Shown piece by piece: positions 52,316-61,105 of a stretch of DNA of 61,105 bases (position 1 is the first letter of the stretch; every line of letters starts with the position of its first letter). Source of the DNA: Bdellovibrionota bacterium (GTDB taxonomy: Bacteria; Bdellovibrionota; UBA1018; CAUJDS01); the NCBI GenBank assembly GCA_963169695.1, contig CAUJDS010000066.1, positions 1 to 61,105 of the forward strand. The letters run 5' to 3'. The notes under the pieces were generated by a model. The model made no database searches and was not told the origin of the DNA. It worked only from the letters and a program-made list of their open reading frames with translations. Both the position numbers and the translations under genes were made by a program.

Positions 52316-52521
52316 CTTCTGGTGGCTCCCCTATAACTGTTAATATTTGTTAACTTTGACTCTCCTCAGTATGGGGTGCATTAGCCAAATTGACTAGTTG
52401 TGTCATTTTAGACAACTCTTTGATTATATTTAAATTATTTGAGTTTACTGTAGAACCCTTTCCACGCCAGGATCAGCGCGAAGGGCCGAGGAGACTATAT
52501 AGGTGGCAAGGTGACTGGGCC

Positions 52522-52884
52522 TTATTTCATTTCAGGTAGGGCCAGGATCTCCCGTCGGGCATCACGAATGGCAACGTCCAGTTCTTGAAGTAGCCTGGGA
52601 CCCTCTAAGCCTGTACCTGCACTACCCATTTTTTCCAATTGAGCGCAGATTTCTGTCATTTTGGTCAGCCCCGAATTGGCACTGCTCGACTTCAGTGAAT
52701 GTGCCTCTCCCTCCAAAGCCGAAAAATCTGAGACAGACAAGGCCTTTTCGATGGCTTTGAATCGCACAGGCATAGAGGCCAGAATAAGATCGAAATACTC
52801 CTTCAGGAATCCGGGATTATCGCTAGATACCAACTCCCGTAATCCTGCGAGGATTTCTGAATCAATAATTTCTGCACTCATCAT
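52522..52884 (-). CDS. Stand-alone histidine phosphotransfer (Hpt) protein
   Basis: This is a 120-residue four-helix Hpt protein. The phosphorylated His is in 'GEAHSLKSSSANSGL', the standard H-x-L-K-S/G-x-S/A motif. It would relay phosphate between the C-terminal receiver of the nearby hybrid kinase and a downstream response regulator. The start has GGAG nine bases upstream. It is divergent from the two response-regulator genes with 129 bases between, which probably contain both promoters. Confidence 0.9.
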   Translation of the reverse strand: MMSAEIIDSEILAGLRELVSSDNPGFLKEYFDLILASMPVRFKAIEKALSVSDFSALEGEAHSLKSSSANSGLTKMTEICAQLEKMGSAGTGLEGPRLLQELDVAIRDARREILALPEMK

Positions 52885-53013
52885 TACTTCATGCTCCCTC
52901 GTAGAAAAACGCTAAGTCGATCCGACGGGTCAGCCAGAACGATTCGTCCCCTGGATCCATCCGTGCCAATCCCGTCTTTTAAGGTTACTCTCAAGCAAGG
53001 GGAAGGGCAAAGG

Positions 53014-53691
53014 ATGAGCATCAAAGGGAAAGAGATTCTGATCATTGATGACGTGGCGGATCAGCGTGTTCTTGTTCGTAGGGTTTTAGAAAATGCGGGA
53101 ATCAGTGTGCTTGAAGCCGATTCGGTCGAGCAAGCCCTGGCCATTCTTGCCAAACGTTCACCCCATCTTCTATTGCTTGATCTTCAAATGCCTAAGGTGT
53201 CGGGTTTTGACTTTCTCGAAAAACGTCAGGCAATGACTTCCCTTCAGTCCGTACCGGTCATAGTCACTAGCGGCCTCAAAGATACCAAATCAATCTATCG
53301 TGCCATATCTCTGGGAGCATCAGACTACCTCGTCAAGCCCCTCGCCTCGCCCATTCTCCTACGTAAGATTCGAAAGCAATTGAAGGATACGGAATTTCAC
53401 AGCTTTCAATACCTTGAAGATGAGATGCCGATCATCCAAGCATCGATTCAAACGGAAATTACCAAAGCAACCGCAACGAGCTTCAATCTCTTCTCTCTTA
53501 TTCGGATCGCTCCGGAGACTCCAATGCGGGTACAGGGCAAGGAAATGGCAGATTTTGGCCTCTCAGATTGTACCTTTGTTACTGGCAGTGCACCGCTCTC
53601 TTGGTCTAGCACTGGAATATACCGGGGACTTTTGAGCGCGAAAGACAAAAATTTCGCAAGCCCGAGCAAAACCGAAAAGAGGCCTAAGTGA
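53014..53691 (+). CDS. Response regulator with C-terminal PilZ-like domain (1)
   Basis: This is a 225-residue response regulator. The receiver (1-122) has 'ILIIDDVADQRVLVRRVL', phosphoacceptor Asp in 'LLLLDLQMPKVSGFDFL', conserved Thr/Ser in 'VIVTSG' and Lys in 'SDYLVKPL'. A second domain of about 100 residues resembles the one in the next protein and has a PilZ-like beta pattern without an obvious R-x3-R motif. ATG 53014 has GAAGGG six bases upstream; the frame is open to 52891, which would add a basic leader. It overlaps the next gene by 4 bases. Confidence 0.88.
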   Translation: MSIKGKEILIIDDVADQRVLVRRVLENAGISVLEADSVEQALAILAKRSPHLLLLDLQMPKVSGFDFLEKRQAMTSLQSVPVIVTSGLKDTKSIYRAISLGASDYLVKPLASPILLRKIRKQLKDTEFHSFQYLEDEMPIIQASIQTEITKATATSFNLFSLIRIAPETPMRVQGKEMADFGLSDCTFVTGSAPLSWSSTGIYRGLLSAKDKNFASPSKTEKRPK

Positions 53692-54410
53692 AAACCAAAG
53701 AATTAGAGAAATTGGTATTTATTGCGGACGACGATCCCTCACACAATATTTTGATGAACCATTTGCTCAAAAAATTTGGCCTTACCTCAGAATCCTATAC
53801 GACTTATGAAGAGCTCTCGAAACGTCTCGAAACTCAATTACCAGCCCTCTTTATGATTGATCTAAATCTCGAATCTCTCAAAAACGGCTACGAACTTATC
53901 AATTACATTCGAACCAACGTTTCAACTATCATTCCGATTTTGGTAGTCTCAAGCAATAAGGACACTACCAAAATTGCACACGCCATGGAATTGGGAGCTA
54001 GCGACTACCTTTATAAGCCACTCAATCGTGACCTCTTAATAACAAAACTAGCTTCCTATTTTAGTTCTTCAGAACTCATTCAGGCGCTCCAAACGAGCGC
54101 CAAGATGCCCGATGGTGCTATTCGGGTAACGGCTCAACTCGATATTCAACTAGAACAAATAGACGAAACGGGCGTAACGGTCGTCTGCAAACACTTGATA
54201 CCCAAAGGCACCGCGCTTGCACTCAGTGGTAAGCCCTTTGACGAAATTTTAGGACAAGGGGCACGCCTGATGGTTACGGCCCTGTCTGTATCGTCTGGAA
54301 GTCAGGATGGAGTATTTAAGACCTACCTAGAATTTGATTCAACCTCAGAAGTGGCCGCTAATAAAATACGAACCTGGCTGGTCGGTAAAGCACGTCCACC
54401 GTCAAATTGA
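53688..54410 (+). CDS. Response regulator with C-terminal PilZ-like domain (2)
   Basis: This is a 240-residue response regulator starting at GTG (GTGA overlap). The receiver (about 8-125) has 'VFIADDDPSHNILMNHLL', phosphoacceptor Asp in 'LFMIDLNLESLKNGYELI', and 'SDYLYKPLNRDLLITKL'. The C-terminal domain (about 140-235) aligns by eye with that of the preceding protein ('VTAQLDIQLEQIDETGVTVV' onward) and looks like a PilZ-type beta barrel. The two proteins appear to be tandem duplicates acting in the same relay. A classic DNA-binding output is absent. Confidence 0.88.
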   Translation: MKTKELEKLVFIADDDPSHNILMNHLLKKFGLTSESYTTYEELSKRLETQLPALFMIDLNLESLKNGYELINYIRTNVSTIIPILVVSSNKDTTKIAHAMELGASDYLYKPLNRDLLITKLASYFSSSELIQALQTSAKMPDGAIRVTAQLDIQLEQIDETGVTVVCKHLIPKGTALALSGKPFDEILGQGARLMVTALSVSSGSQDGVFKTYLEFDSTSEVAANKIRTWLVGKARPPSN

Positions 54411-54417
54411 TTTCTCT

Positions 54418-57400
54418 CTAGGCAGCTTTTTTTTCCTCGGACTTAGGTATTAGCCACTTACTCAACATTTCACCTAAGCGGTCTTTCTTTATGGGCTTGG
54501 AGAGGTAGCCATCCATTCCTGCGGCAAGGCATTTGCGATCATCACCCGCCATAGCATTTGCCGTCAAAGCAATGATTGGAATATGAGTTCCGGTCGCTCC
54601 CTCTTGAGTCCGAATCATTTTGGTAGCTTGAAATCCATCCATTTCCGGCATCTGACAATCCATGAGAATGAGATCATATCCTCCGAGCACGAGGGATTCT
54701 AAGACCTCCTTGCCATTGCCTACCGCGTTGGCGCTGTATCCCAAACTCATCAATAGCTTCAGCGTAAGCAGTTGATTCGCAGCTACGTCATCCGCTACGA
54801 GAATTCGGAAAGCCGACCTTCCTGACTCGGAAACAATACTGTCACGGGTTTTCTCTGGAGCAACAGATTCAGCATGGACTCCCGTTACTGCATTAACCAG
54901 ACTATCGAATAATTGTGACTGCTTGACAGGCTTATAAATGATTCCATCAAAACACTCCATCAGTTCGGGTGAAGGGTCCGAGCTGATTCCAAAGTGCTCC
55001 ATCAGTAGAATCTTGGGACTAGCATCTCCAAAAGATTCCCGAATTTCTCGCCCAATGGGGAGCCCTTCTTCTTTCAATTTTCCCTGACCCAAAACAACGA
55101 CATCATAGGGCACGCCAGCTGCTTCCCCATCTCGAATATGCTGGATAACATTTTGAAAATTGAGATGACTCTTCCAGTTCATATTCCAAGAACTAAAGTA
55201 ATCTCCCATTATGCCTTGAACCGTTTCATCGTCATCAACGATCATGATTCGGACATTCTCGATTTTACTGCGCAGCTCAGACTTCGTAGCACCTTCGCGC
55301 GTGCGAGAAAGCGGGATCTCAAACCAGAAGATAGCGCCTTTGGTTTCGCTACTAAGCACTCCAATTTCGCCACCCATCGCCTGAACTAAACGCTTCGATA
55401 TAGACAAACCTAAACCAGTGCCACCATATTTCTGTGAAATGACTCCACTTGCCTGCGTAAAGGGTTGAAAGAGTTTTTGTTGGCTCTCTTCGCTCAGACC
55501 GATTCCGGTATCGATAATCTCAAATCGGACTCGGCTTCTATCACCGCTTTCAGAAGATCTTTTCGACGGAACTACTCTGACTGACACGCCTCCTCTTTCT
55601 GTAAACTTTACGGCGTTTCCCATCAGATTCAGCAATACCTGCCCGATTCTCGCTGCATCTCCGGCGTAAAAAACGGGCATATTAGGATCAATGAAGGTCA
55701 TGAGAGAAATATTCTTTCGTTCTGCTCTTAAAATCATCAACTCCGCCTGAGACTCCACCAAATGAGCAATCTGAAATTCCGCGTTCTCTAGTGTCAGTTT
55801 TCCAGCCTCGATTTTCGAAAAATCAAGAATATCATTGATGAGACCTAACAAAGCGGTTCCGGATTGTTGAATAATCATCGAAAACTGCCTTTGATCAGCG
55901 GTGAGCTTTGTCTCAAGCATAAGATCGGCCATTCCTATGACAGCATTCAACGGTGTTCGGATCTCGTGACTCATATTTGCAAGAAACGATGACTTAGCCT
56001 CCGCCGCTTGATTGGCCATTTGTTTTGCGAGAATGAGAGCTTGTTCATTCTGCTTGATCTGAGTGATATCCCAATTGATCCCAATCATCTTCAAGGGCGA
56101 GCCCAATGGATCTCGAAGAACTTTTCCGCGACCCAAGACGTAGGAAATCTTGCCATTGCTAGTTATTATCCTAAATTCGTGCTTAAATTCATCCCTTCCA
56201 ACCAATGCATCATTCATGGCGTCAACAACATCCTTGGCATCTTCGGGGTGAATCTGCTTGATCCACATCTGATAGTCTTTTCCGAAATCAAATCGATTCA
56301 GGCCATAGATTTTGAACATCTGATCATCCCAAATCAGTACATTGGAAGGGATGGTCCATTCCCAGACTCCGATTCCAGAATCCTGAAGTGCAATTTCGAG
56401 ACGATCCTTGAGATTCTCTAGTACTTGGTTGGCCTTTTCGATTTCCTGATTGGCATCTTCCATTCTCCGCAGATAAGAATGCTCCTGTCGGCGCGTATAA
56501 CCGACGGATTGCAGAAAGAACCCAACCAAGAGTGAAACCAAACTTCCGCCATAGAGAATAATGAAGGGCAGCAGCGTTCGATTCGCTTCAACAAAGCGAT
56601 GGGTTGGTGTGACCGTAATCATGAGAGAGGCCAGTCCCCAGCTAAGATTGGAGGAATCTGAGAGTTCGGTAACAATGCCGTTCTCATCCTTGGTCCAAAA
56701 AATCACCTGATCCGAATCATAAATTTTGAGAGAGAAGTCATTGAGCTTAACGAGATCTTTAAAGAGCTTTTCACCGTTCATCTCTGCATACAAGTAGCCT
56801 AGTGATACGCCAGATTTTCTTAGTGGAACCGAAACATAGAAATTGCCACCGCCCTCGGGTTGAAAAGCAAAGTGACTCATAGAGGGACTGTATTTTAACT
56901 TACTATCTGCCACGACCTCTCTCAATTCCAAGTTGGCTTTTGGGTTGAGATGATTGAAATTTCCTAATTTTTCGGGTGAATAGACCCAGTAAGGCTTCCC
57001 ACCCGAGTCAGCAAGCCCCATTTGCTTCAGTAGATTTAAATGTTCTAGGTAGGACTTGGCATCTAATTCGAGGTAACGGTGATCCCTGGAACCTAGGTAT
57101 TCAACTCTGGTTCCAAAACGCTTGAGCGCATAGGTTGAATTGGATAGTCGAAGGCCCAACATTCCTCGGACCGATTCTGATTGGGATCTCACAAGATTTG
57201 CAAGATGGGCGATCTCTTGATTCAAAAGGAGCTGCCACAGCCCGAGCGTTGCAAAGAAAAGCAAGGAAGTCACATAAAACGGGCGCAACCAGTGCGCATA
57301 CTTTTTTGCGTCACGAAGCCATAGATAAACCGTCAGCAGAATGAGCGAGCCACTGATTCCTACAGCGATTGCCGTCGGTAATGCCATATGGAGAAAGCTA

Positions 57401-57951
57401 GCTGGATCTACAGAACCCTTAGCACCGAAAATGTAACTGACGGTCTTTACGATTCCTAGTCCGATTGGAAGAAGGCCAATAAAGCCGGCCAAGAGTAGGC
57501 TGCGAGGATTTCTCTTTGGTGTGGATAAAATCCACACGGCCACACCGCTGGCGATGAGGCTTACCGCTGTATTGTGGGCCATTCTCCCTGGATTTCGAAG
57601 CAGCCCAGTCGTAAAAGCGGACCGAAAGAGCTGATCGATACCTAGGTCAATTCGATAGAGGTACTGCACAAGTGTCAGAAGCCCCAATGCTGCAATCGAA
57701 AATGCAAAGACCCGCGCAGCTCGAAAGCGATAGGTACAAAGCGAGAAAAGTGCCAAACCTAGACCCGACAGCCCCAAGGCTGTATTGAACTGCATCGAAA
57801 TCCAGGCATTGAACGTTGCTCCATACGGAGATGACGGAATTTGCCATTTCAGAAAAACGGGGACACCCGCTAAGAAAACTATCAATGAAAGCAAGGACTG
57901 CACTATCTGCAACCAGGGTAGCGATCCCTTTCTCTTCAGACTACTTCTCAT
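54418..57951 (-). CDS. Hybrid sensor histidine kinase with pseudo-receiver
   Basis: The product is 1177 residues. In order: seven membrane helices (about 12-245); an extracytoplasmic sensor (about 245-456) that resembles CHASE-type domains; one more membrane helix (457-480); a coiled linker; a PAS domain with PAC (520-633); HisKA with 'NMSHEIRTPLNAVIG' (H662); HATPase ('NLMGNAVKFTERG', 'DTGIGLSEE', 'GGTGLGLSI'); receiver 1 (about 900-1018); receiver 2 (about 1049-1168, D1098 in 'LILMDCQMPEMDG'). Receiver 1 keeps the acidic pair and the Lys but has Gly where the phospho-Asp should be ('YDVVVLGQGK'). I place the start at ATG 57951; the frame is open to 58047. No Hpt is fused; one is encoded 1.5 kb away. 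Confidence 0.92.
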   Translation of the reverse strand: MRSSLKRKGSLPWLQIVQSLLSLIVFLAGVPVFLKWQIPSSPYGATFNAWISMQFNTALGLSGLGLALFSLCTYRFRAARVFAFSIAALGLLTLVQYLYRIDLGIDQLFRSAFTTGLLRNPGRMAHNTAVSLIASGVAVWILSTPKRNPRSLLLAGFIGLLPIGLGIVKTVSYIFGAKGSVDPASFLHMALPTAIAVGISGSLILLTVYLWLRDAKKYAHWLRPFYVTSLLFFATLGLWQLLLNQEIAHLANLVRSQSESVRGMLGLRLSNSTYALKRFGTRVEYLGSRDHRYLELDAKSYLEHLNLLKQMGLADSGGKPYWVYSPEKLGNFNHLNPKANLELREVVADSKLKYSPSMSHFAFQPEGGGNFYVSVPLRKSGVSLGYLYAEMNGEKLFKDLVKLNDFSLKIYDSDQVIFWTKDENGIVTELSDSSNLSWGLASLMITVTPTHRFVEANRTLLPFIILYGGSLVSLLVGFFLQSVGYTRRQEHSYLRRMEDANQEIEKANQVLENLKDRLEIALQDSGIGVWEWTIPSNVLIWDDQMFKIYGLNRFDFGKDYQMWIKQIHPEDAKDVVDAMNDALVGRDEFKHEFRIITSNGKISYVLGRGKVLRDPLGSPLKMIGINWDITQIKQNEQALILAKQMANQAAEAKSSFLANMSHEIRTPLNAVIGMADLMLETKLTADQRQFSMIIQQSGTALLGLINDILDFSKIEAGKLTLENAEFQIAHLVESQAELMILRAERKNISLMTFIDPNMPVFYAGDAARIGQVLLNLMGNAVKFTERGGVSVRVVPSKRSSESGDRSRVRFEIIDTGIGLSEESQQKLFQPFTQASGVISQKYGGTGLGLSISKRLVQAMGGEIGVLSSETKGAIFWFEIPLSRTREGATKSELRSKIENVRIMIVDDDETVQGIMGDYFSSWNMNWKSHLNFQNVIQHIRDGEAAGVPYDVVVLGQGKLKEEGLPIGREIRESFGDASPKILLMEHFGISSDPSPELMECFDGIIYKPVKQSQLFDSLVNAVTGVHAESVAPEKTRDSIVSESGRSAFRILVADDVAANQLLTLKLLMSLGYSANAVGNGKEVLESLVLGGYDLILMDCQMPEMDGFQATKMIRTQEGATGTHIPIIALTANAMAGDDRKCLAAGMDGYLSKPIKKDRLGEMLSKWLIPKSEEKKAA

Positions 57952-58113
57952 CAATCTCTTAACGGCAAATGATAATGAAAAGCTTATCGTTGGGGAGCAT
58001 TCATCTAAGTTTTTGGTCTTGCCACGCTTAACCGTCAGGTTACACAACGCGCCAAATCACAAAAAAGCCAAACAAAGAAGCGCCAAGTCCTGAGGTCACC
58101 GCTCGAGCGTCAA

Positions 58114-58260
58114 TTAAAACATCGTATTGGAATTTGCCAAACTCTTCGGAACTTCTTGTACGGCATCCCAATGCTCGACAATCTTTCCATTTTCTAGTCG
58201 AAAAATATCAATGGCCGCATAGCCTCGGTCTCAAGTTCATTTTGATCGCTGAGCTACCAT
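58114..58260 (-). pseudogene. Remnant of a SnoaL/NTF2-like gene
   Basis: On the minus strand, 58224-58114 reads '[20 protein letters not shown]' followed by '[16 protein letters not shown]' and a TAA stop. This is the well-known C-terminus of SnoaL-like polyketide-cyclase/NTF2 proteins. Upstream, that frame hits TGA within a few codons. The continuation ('MVAQRSKMNLRP') is in a different frame, so at least one frameshift exists, and the N-terminal half is missing. The gene next to it, at 58305-59156, is unrelated. The remnant is a decayed gene and not functional. Confidence 0.75.
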
Positions 58261-58304
58261 TCGACGGAAGTGGTCCGTCCGAACGACGCTACTCCACGGA
58301 AATA

Positions 58305-59156
58305 CTACCGATCAATGTCCAAACCCCGCTCACGATATTCTCTGGGTATGTCGTAAATTGTTTTTCTCCAACTTCTATAGGGCCAATAGTCGTGCCAGTC
58401 TTCATGAATGCTTTCCTCGGTTGGAGACTTCCATGAAACGGGGTTCCTCAACCTCCAAATCCATCCTTTCACTCTTTGCCAAGGTGTCCGATACTGGAGT
58501 TGGACCTGATGATTGTTGGCATTCGCCTTTGCAGTTCTAACCGATGCATCTAGCCTGGCTAATTCTATAAAAGACCTCAAAAGAAGGACTTGATCAGGAT
58601 TTGAAAACTGTCCAATAAATGAATCTATCGCTCTGCCAATAAACGCCTCTTGATCATCTACAATCCTTGCCAGATCATAGAGGTGGGTTGCAAAATCACT
58701 TGGTTCGTTATTGTCTTTGAAGTTCATTACCTCTTCCGGAGTGGCAATGATCAATGCTTCGTTGAAAAATCCCTTGCCGTTATCGCCAGCTGCTTCGCTT
58801 TCAAAAAGTAACCCCCAAAGAGAGAGTACCTTTAGGTCATCTTTCGATGCTACGGACATAAACTGTCGTAGGTGATAACGACTGTGTCTAACTCCACTTG
58901 CAGTACGTTCAAGCATAGCAAAGACATCTCTGGAAGGTAGCCTCTTTATGTCATCGAGGTAGTCCCGCACCATCTGCCTACTCGGCTTATAGGGGCGCGT
59001 CTGTGACCATGGCTCATCAAAACCAGAAAAAGCCCCGTCGCATGAACTCCCAAGACTCAGGCCACATAAAAATTGGAAAAGTACCGCAAACGAGCAAAAG
59101 CGGCCAAAGATGTACCATTTTCTTACTTTGAACTGAGCTTTCATTGCTCGAGTCAT
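58305..59156 (-). CDS. Exported protein of unknown function
   Basis: This is a 283-residue protein. A long basic N-terminus and a hydrophobic stretch ('FCSFAVLFQFLCGLSLGS') ending at S-C suggest a signal peptide, possibly a lipobox-like one. The mature part is soluble and mainly helical ('RDYLDDIKRLPSRDVFAMLE', 'LRSFIELARLDASVRTAKAN'), with a Trp-rich C-terminus ('WHDYWPYRSWRKTIYDIP'). ATG 59156 has GGAG nine bases upstream. An ATG 12 bases downstream is in frame. I recognise no family. Confidence 0.65.
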   Translation of the reverse strand: MTRAMKAQFKVRKWYIFGRFCSFAVLFQFLCGLSLGSSCDGAFSGFDEPWSQTRPYKPSRQMVRDYLDDIKRLPSRDVFAMLERTASGVRHSRYHLRQFMSVASKDDLKVLSLWGLLFESEAAGDNGKGFFNEALIIATPEEVMNFKDNNEPSDFATHLYDLARIVDDQEAFIGRAIDSFIGQFSNPDQVLLLRSFIELARLDASVRTAKANANNHQVQLQYRTPWQRVKGWIWRLRNPVSWKSPTEESIHEDWHDYWPYRSWRKTIYDIPREYRERGLDIDR

Positions 59157-59183
59157 ATAACATAGCTCCCGAATGCCGGTCAC

Positions 59184-59437
59184 GAAATATGATGCGCTGT
59201 GTTTAAAGTCACGAATAGCTGAAACACCGGCGCTCCCTGAGCCGCTATCGTCGAAACAAAAAGCGGAAGACGGAACCCATTTCCTTATTTAGACCGTGTA
59301 AACACGAGACAACTGTCTTTCTAGATTGAATGCCCGTCCGATTACCTACCTAAATCCAAGGTCATTTGCCAAGCGCCTACGGCATTAGCATTTCGAAGGG
59401 CCGTCCCTCTGCGAGTCAGTCATCTCTGAGTTTTTCG
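59184..59437. other. Gene-free stretch upstream of ahcY promoter
   Basis: I see no convincing coding region here on either strand and no tRNA. The right end runs into the ahcY promoter and riboswitch. The left part probably holds the promoter of the exported-protein gene on the minus strand. Confidence 0.5.
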
Positions 59438-59466
59438 TTGTGTATCGTGAGCCCGGAAATTATAGT
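59438..59466 (+). promoter_or_regulatory. Probable ahcY promoter
   Basis: TTGTGT (59438-59443), a 17-base spacer and TATAGT (59461-59466) fit a sigma-70-type promoter with a strong -10 box. Transcription would begin near 59473, just before stem P1 of the riboswitch. Confidence 0.55.
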
Positions 59467-59474
59467 CTTTCGTG

Positions 59475-59547
59475 AATCCGAGGAGCGTTGCGAGGCATAC
59501 TAGGCCCTAGGCTCGGATTTTTGGTGGTGTCATTTCCAACCGCGCTC
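59475..59547 (+). promoter_or_regulatory. S-adenosylhomocysteine (SAH) riboswitch
   Basis: Stem P1 is an 8-base perfect pair: AATCCGAG (59475-59482) with CTCGGATT (59512-59519). The conserved core GAGGAGCGTTGC follows P1's 5' strand and AGGCTCGG precedes its 3' strand, both as in the ahcY-motif consensus. A pseudoknot forms between GAGCG (59483-59487) and CGCTC (59543-59547), preceded by AAC. The element sits 71 bases before ahcY. SAH riboswitches turn expression on when SAH accumulates, which suits a gene that removes SAH. A short CCCC-TTTT-GGGG hairpin lies at 59563-59574, between the aptamer and the gene. Confidence 0.88.
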
Positions 59548-59618
59548 ATTTTGAACCAACTTCCCCTTTTGGGGCATTAAGATAAGGGTACGAAATGTTC
59601 GGAGCAACGGAGAATACT

Positions 59619-61073
59619 ATGATGAAACAAAGCCAAATGAAAATGTCTTCCAGCCCATTTGATTCTAAAAATACTTCTGATAGTCCCGACTTTGTCGTCG
59701 CGGACTTAAGCTTGGCAGAGTGGGGTCGCAAGGAAATCAAGATTGCCGAAACCGAAATGCCTGGACTGATGGCGATCCGAGAAGAGTATAAGGCGCAGCA
59801 GCCATTGCGTGGTGCACATATCACTGGCTCGCTTCACATGACCATTCAGACAGCAGTGTTGATCGAAACCCTTAGGGCACTTGGTGCGCAAGTACGTTGG
59901 GCTTCGTGTAATATTTTTTCGACTCAAGACCATGCTGCAGCTGCAATGGCCGAAGCTGGCGTGCCTGTTTTTGCTGTCAAGGGAGAGTCCCTCCAAGATT
60001 ACTGGGATTATACCCATCGCATATTCGAGTGGAAGGATGGTTCTTTTTCTAACATGATTTTGGATGATGGCGGCGACGCCACCCTTCTTCTCCACATTGG
60101 TACGCGCGCCGAAAAGGACCTATCGGTGCTTTCTAATCCAAGTTCAGAAGAAGAGATCATTCTATTCAATTCAATCAAAGAGAAGCTCAAGCAGGACCCA
60201 ACTTGGTATTCGACCCGCTTGGCACAGATCAAGGGCGTAACGGAAGAAACGACTACGGGAGTACGCCGTTTGATTCAGATGCATGAGCGTCAGGAATTGC
60301 GATTCCCTGCCATCAATGTGAATGATTCTGTCACCAAGTCTAAATTCGATAACCTCTATGGCTGCCGAGAATCTCTCGTTGACGCCATCAAGCGTGCAAC
60401 CGATGTCATGATTGCCGGAAAAGTCGCAGTGGTTTGCGGATATGGCGACGTAGGCAAAGGATCGGCCCAAGCACTACGCGGTCTTTCAGCTCAAGTATGG
60501 GTCACCGAAGTAGACCCCATCTGCGCACTTCAGGCGGCAATGGAAGGCTACCGCGTGGTGACAATGGACTACGCGGCAGACAAGGCAGATATCTTTGTAA
60601 CGGCGACGGGTAACTACCACGTCATCACCCACGACCACATGATCAAGATGAAGGACCAAGCCATTGTTTGCAATATTGGTCACTTTGACAATGAAATCGA
60701 CGTTGCCGGTGTAGAGAAATACCAATGGGAAGAAATCAAACCACAGGTTGACCATGTGATCTTTCCAACTGGGAAGCGAATCATCATGTTGGCCAAGGGT
60801 CGACTCGTCAATTTGGGATGTGGAACAGGTCATCCTAGTTATGTGATGTCTTCATCCTTTGCCAACCAGACCATTGCCCAAGTAGAATTATTTACCAACA
60901 CGAAGAAATATCCAGTTGGCGTTTACACTCTGCCTAAGCATTTGGATGAAAAAGTAGCTCGACTTCAGCTCAAGAAATTGAATGCGGATCTCAGCACACT
61001 ATCTGATAAACAAGCGGCCTATATTGGTGTATCGCCACAGGGACCGTACAAACCGGAGACTTATCGCTATTGA
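59619..61073 (+). CDS. ahcY: Adenosylhomocysteinase
   Basis: This NAD-dependent enzyme hydrolyses S-adenosylhomocysteine to homocysteine and adenosine, relieving product inhibition of methyltransferases. It is 484 residues. '[11 protein letters not shown]', '[20 protein letters not shown]', '[13 protein letters not shown]', '[19 protein letters not shown]' and the NAD loop '[14 protein letters not shown]' are all canonical. The C-terminal 'KPETYRY' is the usual cofactor-contacting end, so the gene is complete. ATG 59619 has GGAG six bases upstream; the next codon is also ATG. Its expression is probably controlled by the SAH riboswitch upstream. The window ends 32 bases after the stop with no terminator visible. 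Confidence 0.97.
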   Translation: MMKQSQMKMSSSPFDSKNTSDSPDFVVADLSLAEWGRKEIKIAETEMPGLMAIREEYKAQQPLRGAHITGSLHMTIQTAVLIETLRALGAQVRWASCNIFSTQDHAAAAMAEAGVPVFAVKGESLQDYWDYTHRIFEWKDGSFSNMILDDGGDATLLLHIGTRAEKDLSVLSNPSSEEEIILFNSIKEKLKQDPTWYSTRLAQIKGVTEETTTGVRRLIQMHERQELRFPAINVNDSVTKSKFDNLYGCRESLVDAIKRATDVMIAGKVAVVCGYGDVGKGSAQALRGLSAQVWVTEVDPICALQAAMEGYRVVTMDYAADKADIFVTATGNYHVITHDHMIKMKDQAIVCNIGHFDNEIDVAGVEKYQWEEIKPQVDHVIFPTGKRIIMLAKGRLVNLGCGTGHPSYVMSSSFANQTIAQVELFTNTKKYPVGVYTLPKHLDEKVARLQLKKLNADLSTLSDKQAAYIGVSPQGPYKPETYRY

Positions 61074-61105
61074 GACCTAGCGTCCTTATTAATGTTTGGA
61101 ATTTT

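Noticed and set aside
58134-58436. Plus-strand 100-codon open frame
   Set aside because: It is antisense to the SnoaL-like remnant and to the end of the exported-protein gene, and has no recognisable features.

Overview
The window is about 61 kb of compact bacterial chromosome with roughly half GC, few intergenic gaps over 200 bases, and no rRNA, tRNA, CRISPR array or insertion sequence that I could see. The gene content suggests a Gram-negative bacterium related to the Bdellovibrio/Oligoflexia group. That placement is an inference from the chemoreceptor signalling tip, the many secreted proteins of unknown function, the CFI-box envelope protein and the multi-domain hybrid kinase. It was not tested by any search.

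Layout. 0-8.6 kb: a secreted coiled-coil protein, a small protein resembling the RAMA DNA-modification reader, a chemoreceptor, an S9 peptidase, an amino-acid permease and a GT87-like membrane glycosyltransferase. 8.6-23.2 kb: one continuous block that encodes the whole route from erythrose-4-phosphate and PEP through chorismate to menaquinone. It holds a polyprenyl diphosphate synthase, aroB, aroA, a fused aroK-aroD-aroE, aroC, menG, a DAHP synthase, then menF-D-H-B-A-C-E and a convergent menI. 23.2-25.1 kb: two secreted LURP-one/Tubby-like paralogues that share a repeated promoter element. 25.1-27.4 kb: a stand-alone parAB pair with two copies of a GC-rich palindrome that could be its parS. 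27.4-40.8 kb (minus strand): a tightly packed run of 14 genes, rpsB-tsf-pyrH-frr-uppS-cdsA-rseP-tsaB-pssA-asd-(CFI-box protein)-(repeat/beta-barrel protein)-truA-tig. 41-52.3 kb: envelope and secreted proteins of mostly unknown function, a sodium:solute symporter, GT4 and GT39 glycosyltransferases, and YbgC and THEM6-type hotdog thioesterases. 52.5-58 kb: a phosphorelay (Hpt, two response regulators, a large hybrid kinase). 58-61 kb: a decayed SnoaL-like gene, a secreted unknown, and ahcY behind an S-adenosylhomocysteine riboswitch.

The most striking observation is the order aroB-aroA-[aroK-aroD-aroE]. The domain order and the type I dehydratase are the same as in the eukaryotic pentafunctional AROM polypeptide. 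Here the last three activities are already one protein, and the first two are separate genes that overlap by 16 and 19 bases. This operon, together with a full menaquinone set and the side-chain synthase, makes a self-contained quinone-production island. No phenylalanine, tyrosine or tryptophan branch gene lies in it, so the shikimate route here may mainly serve menaquinone.

Other points of interest are the parS-like palindromes (one inside parA), the three-copy promoter element of the LURP-one pair, the 164-base tail-to-tail overlap of menE and menI, an S/EGY repeat ahead of an outer-membrane barrel, and a pseudo-receiver in the hybrid kinase.
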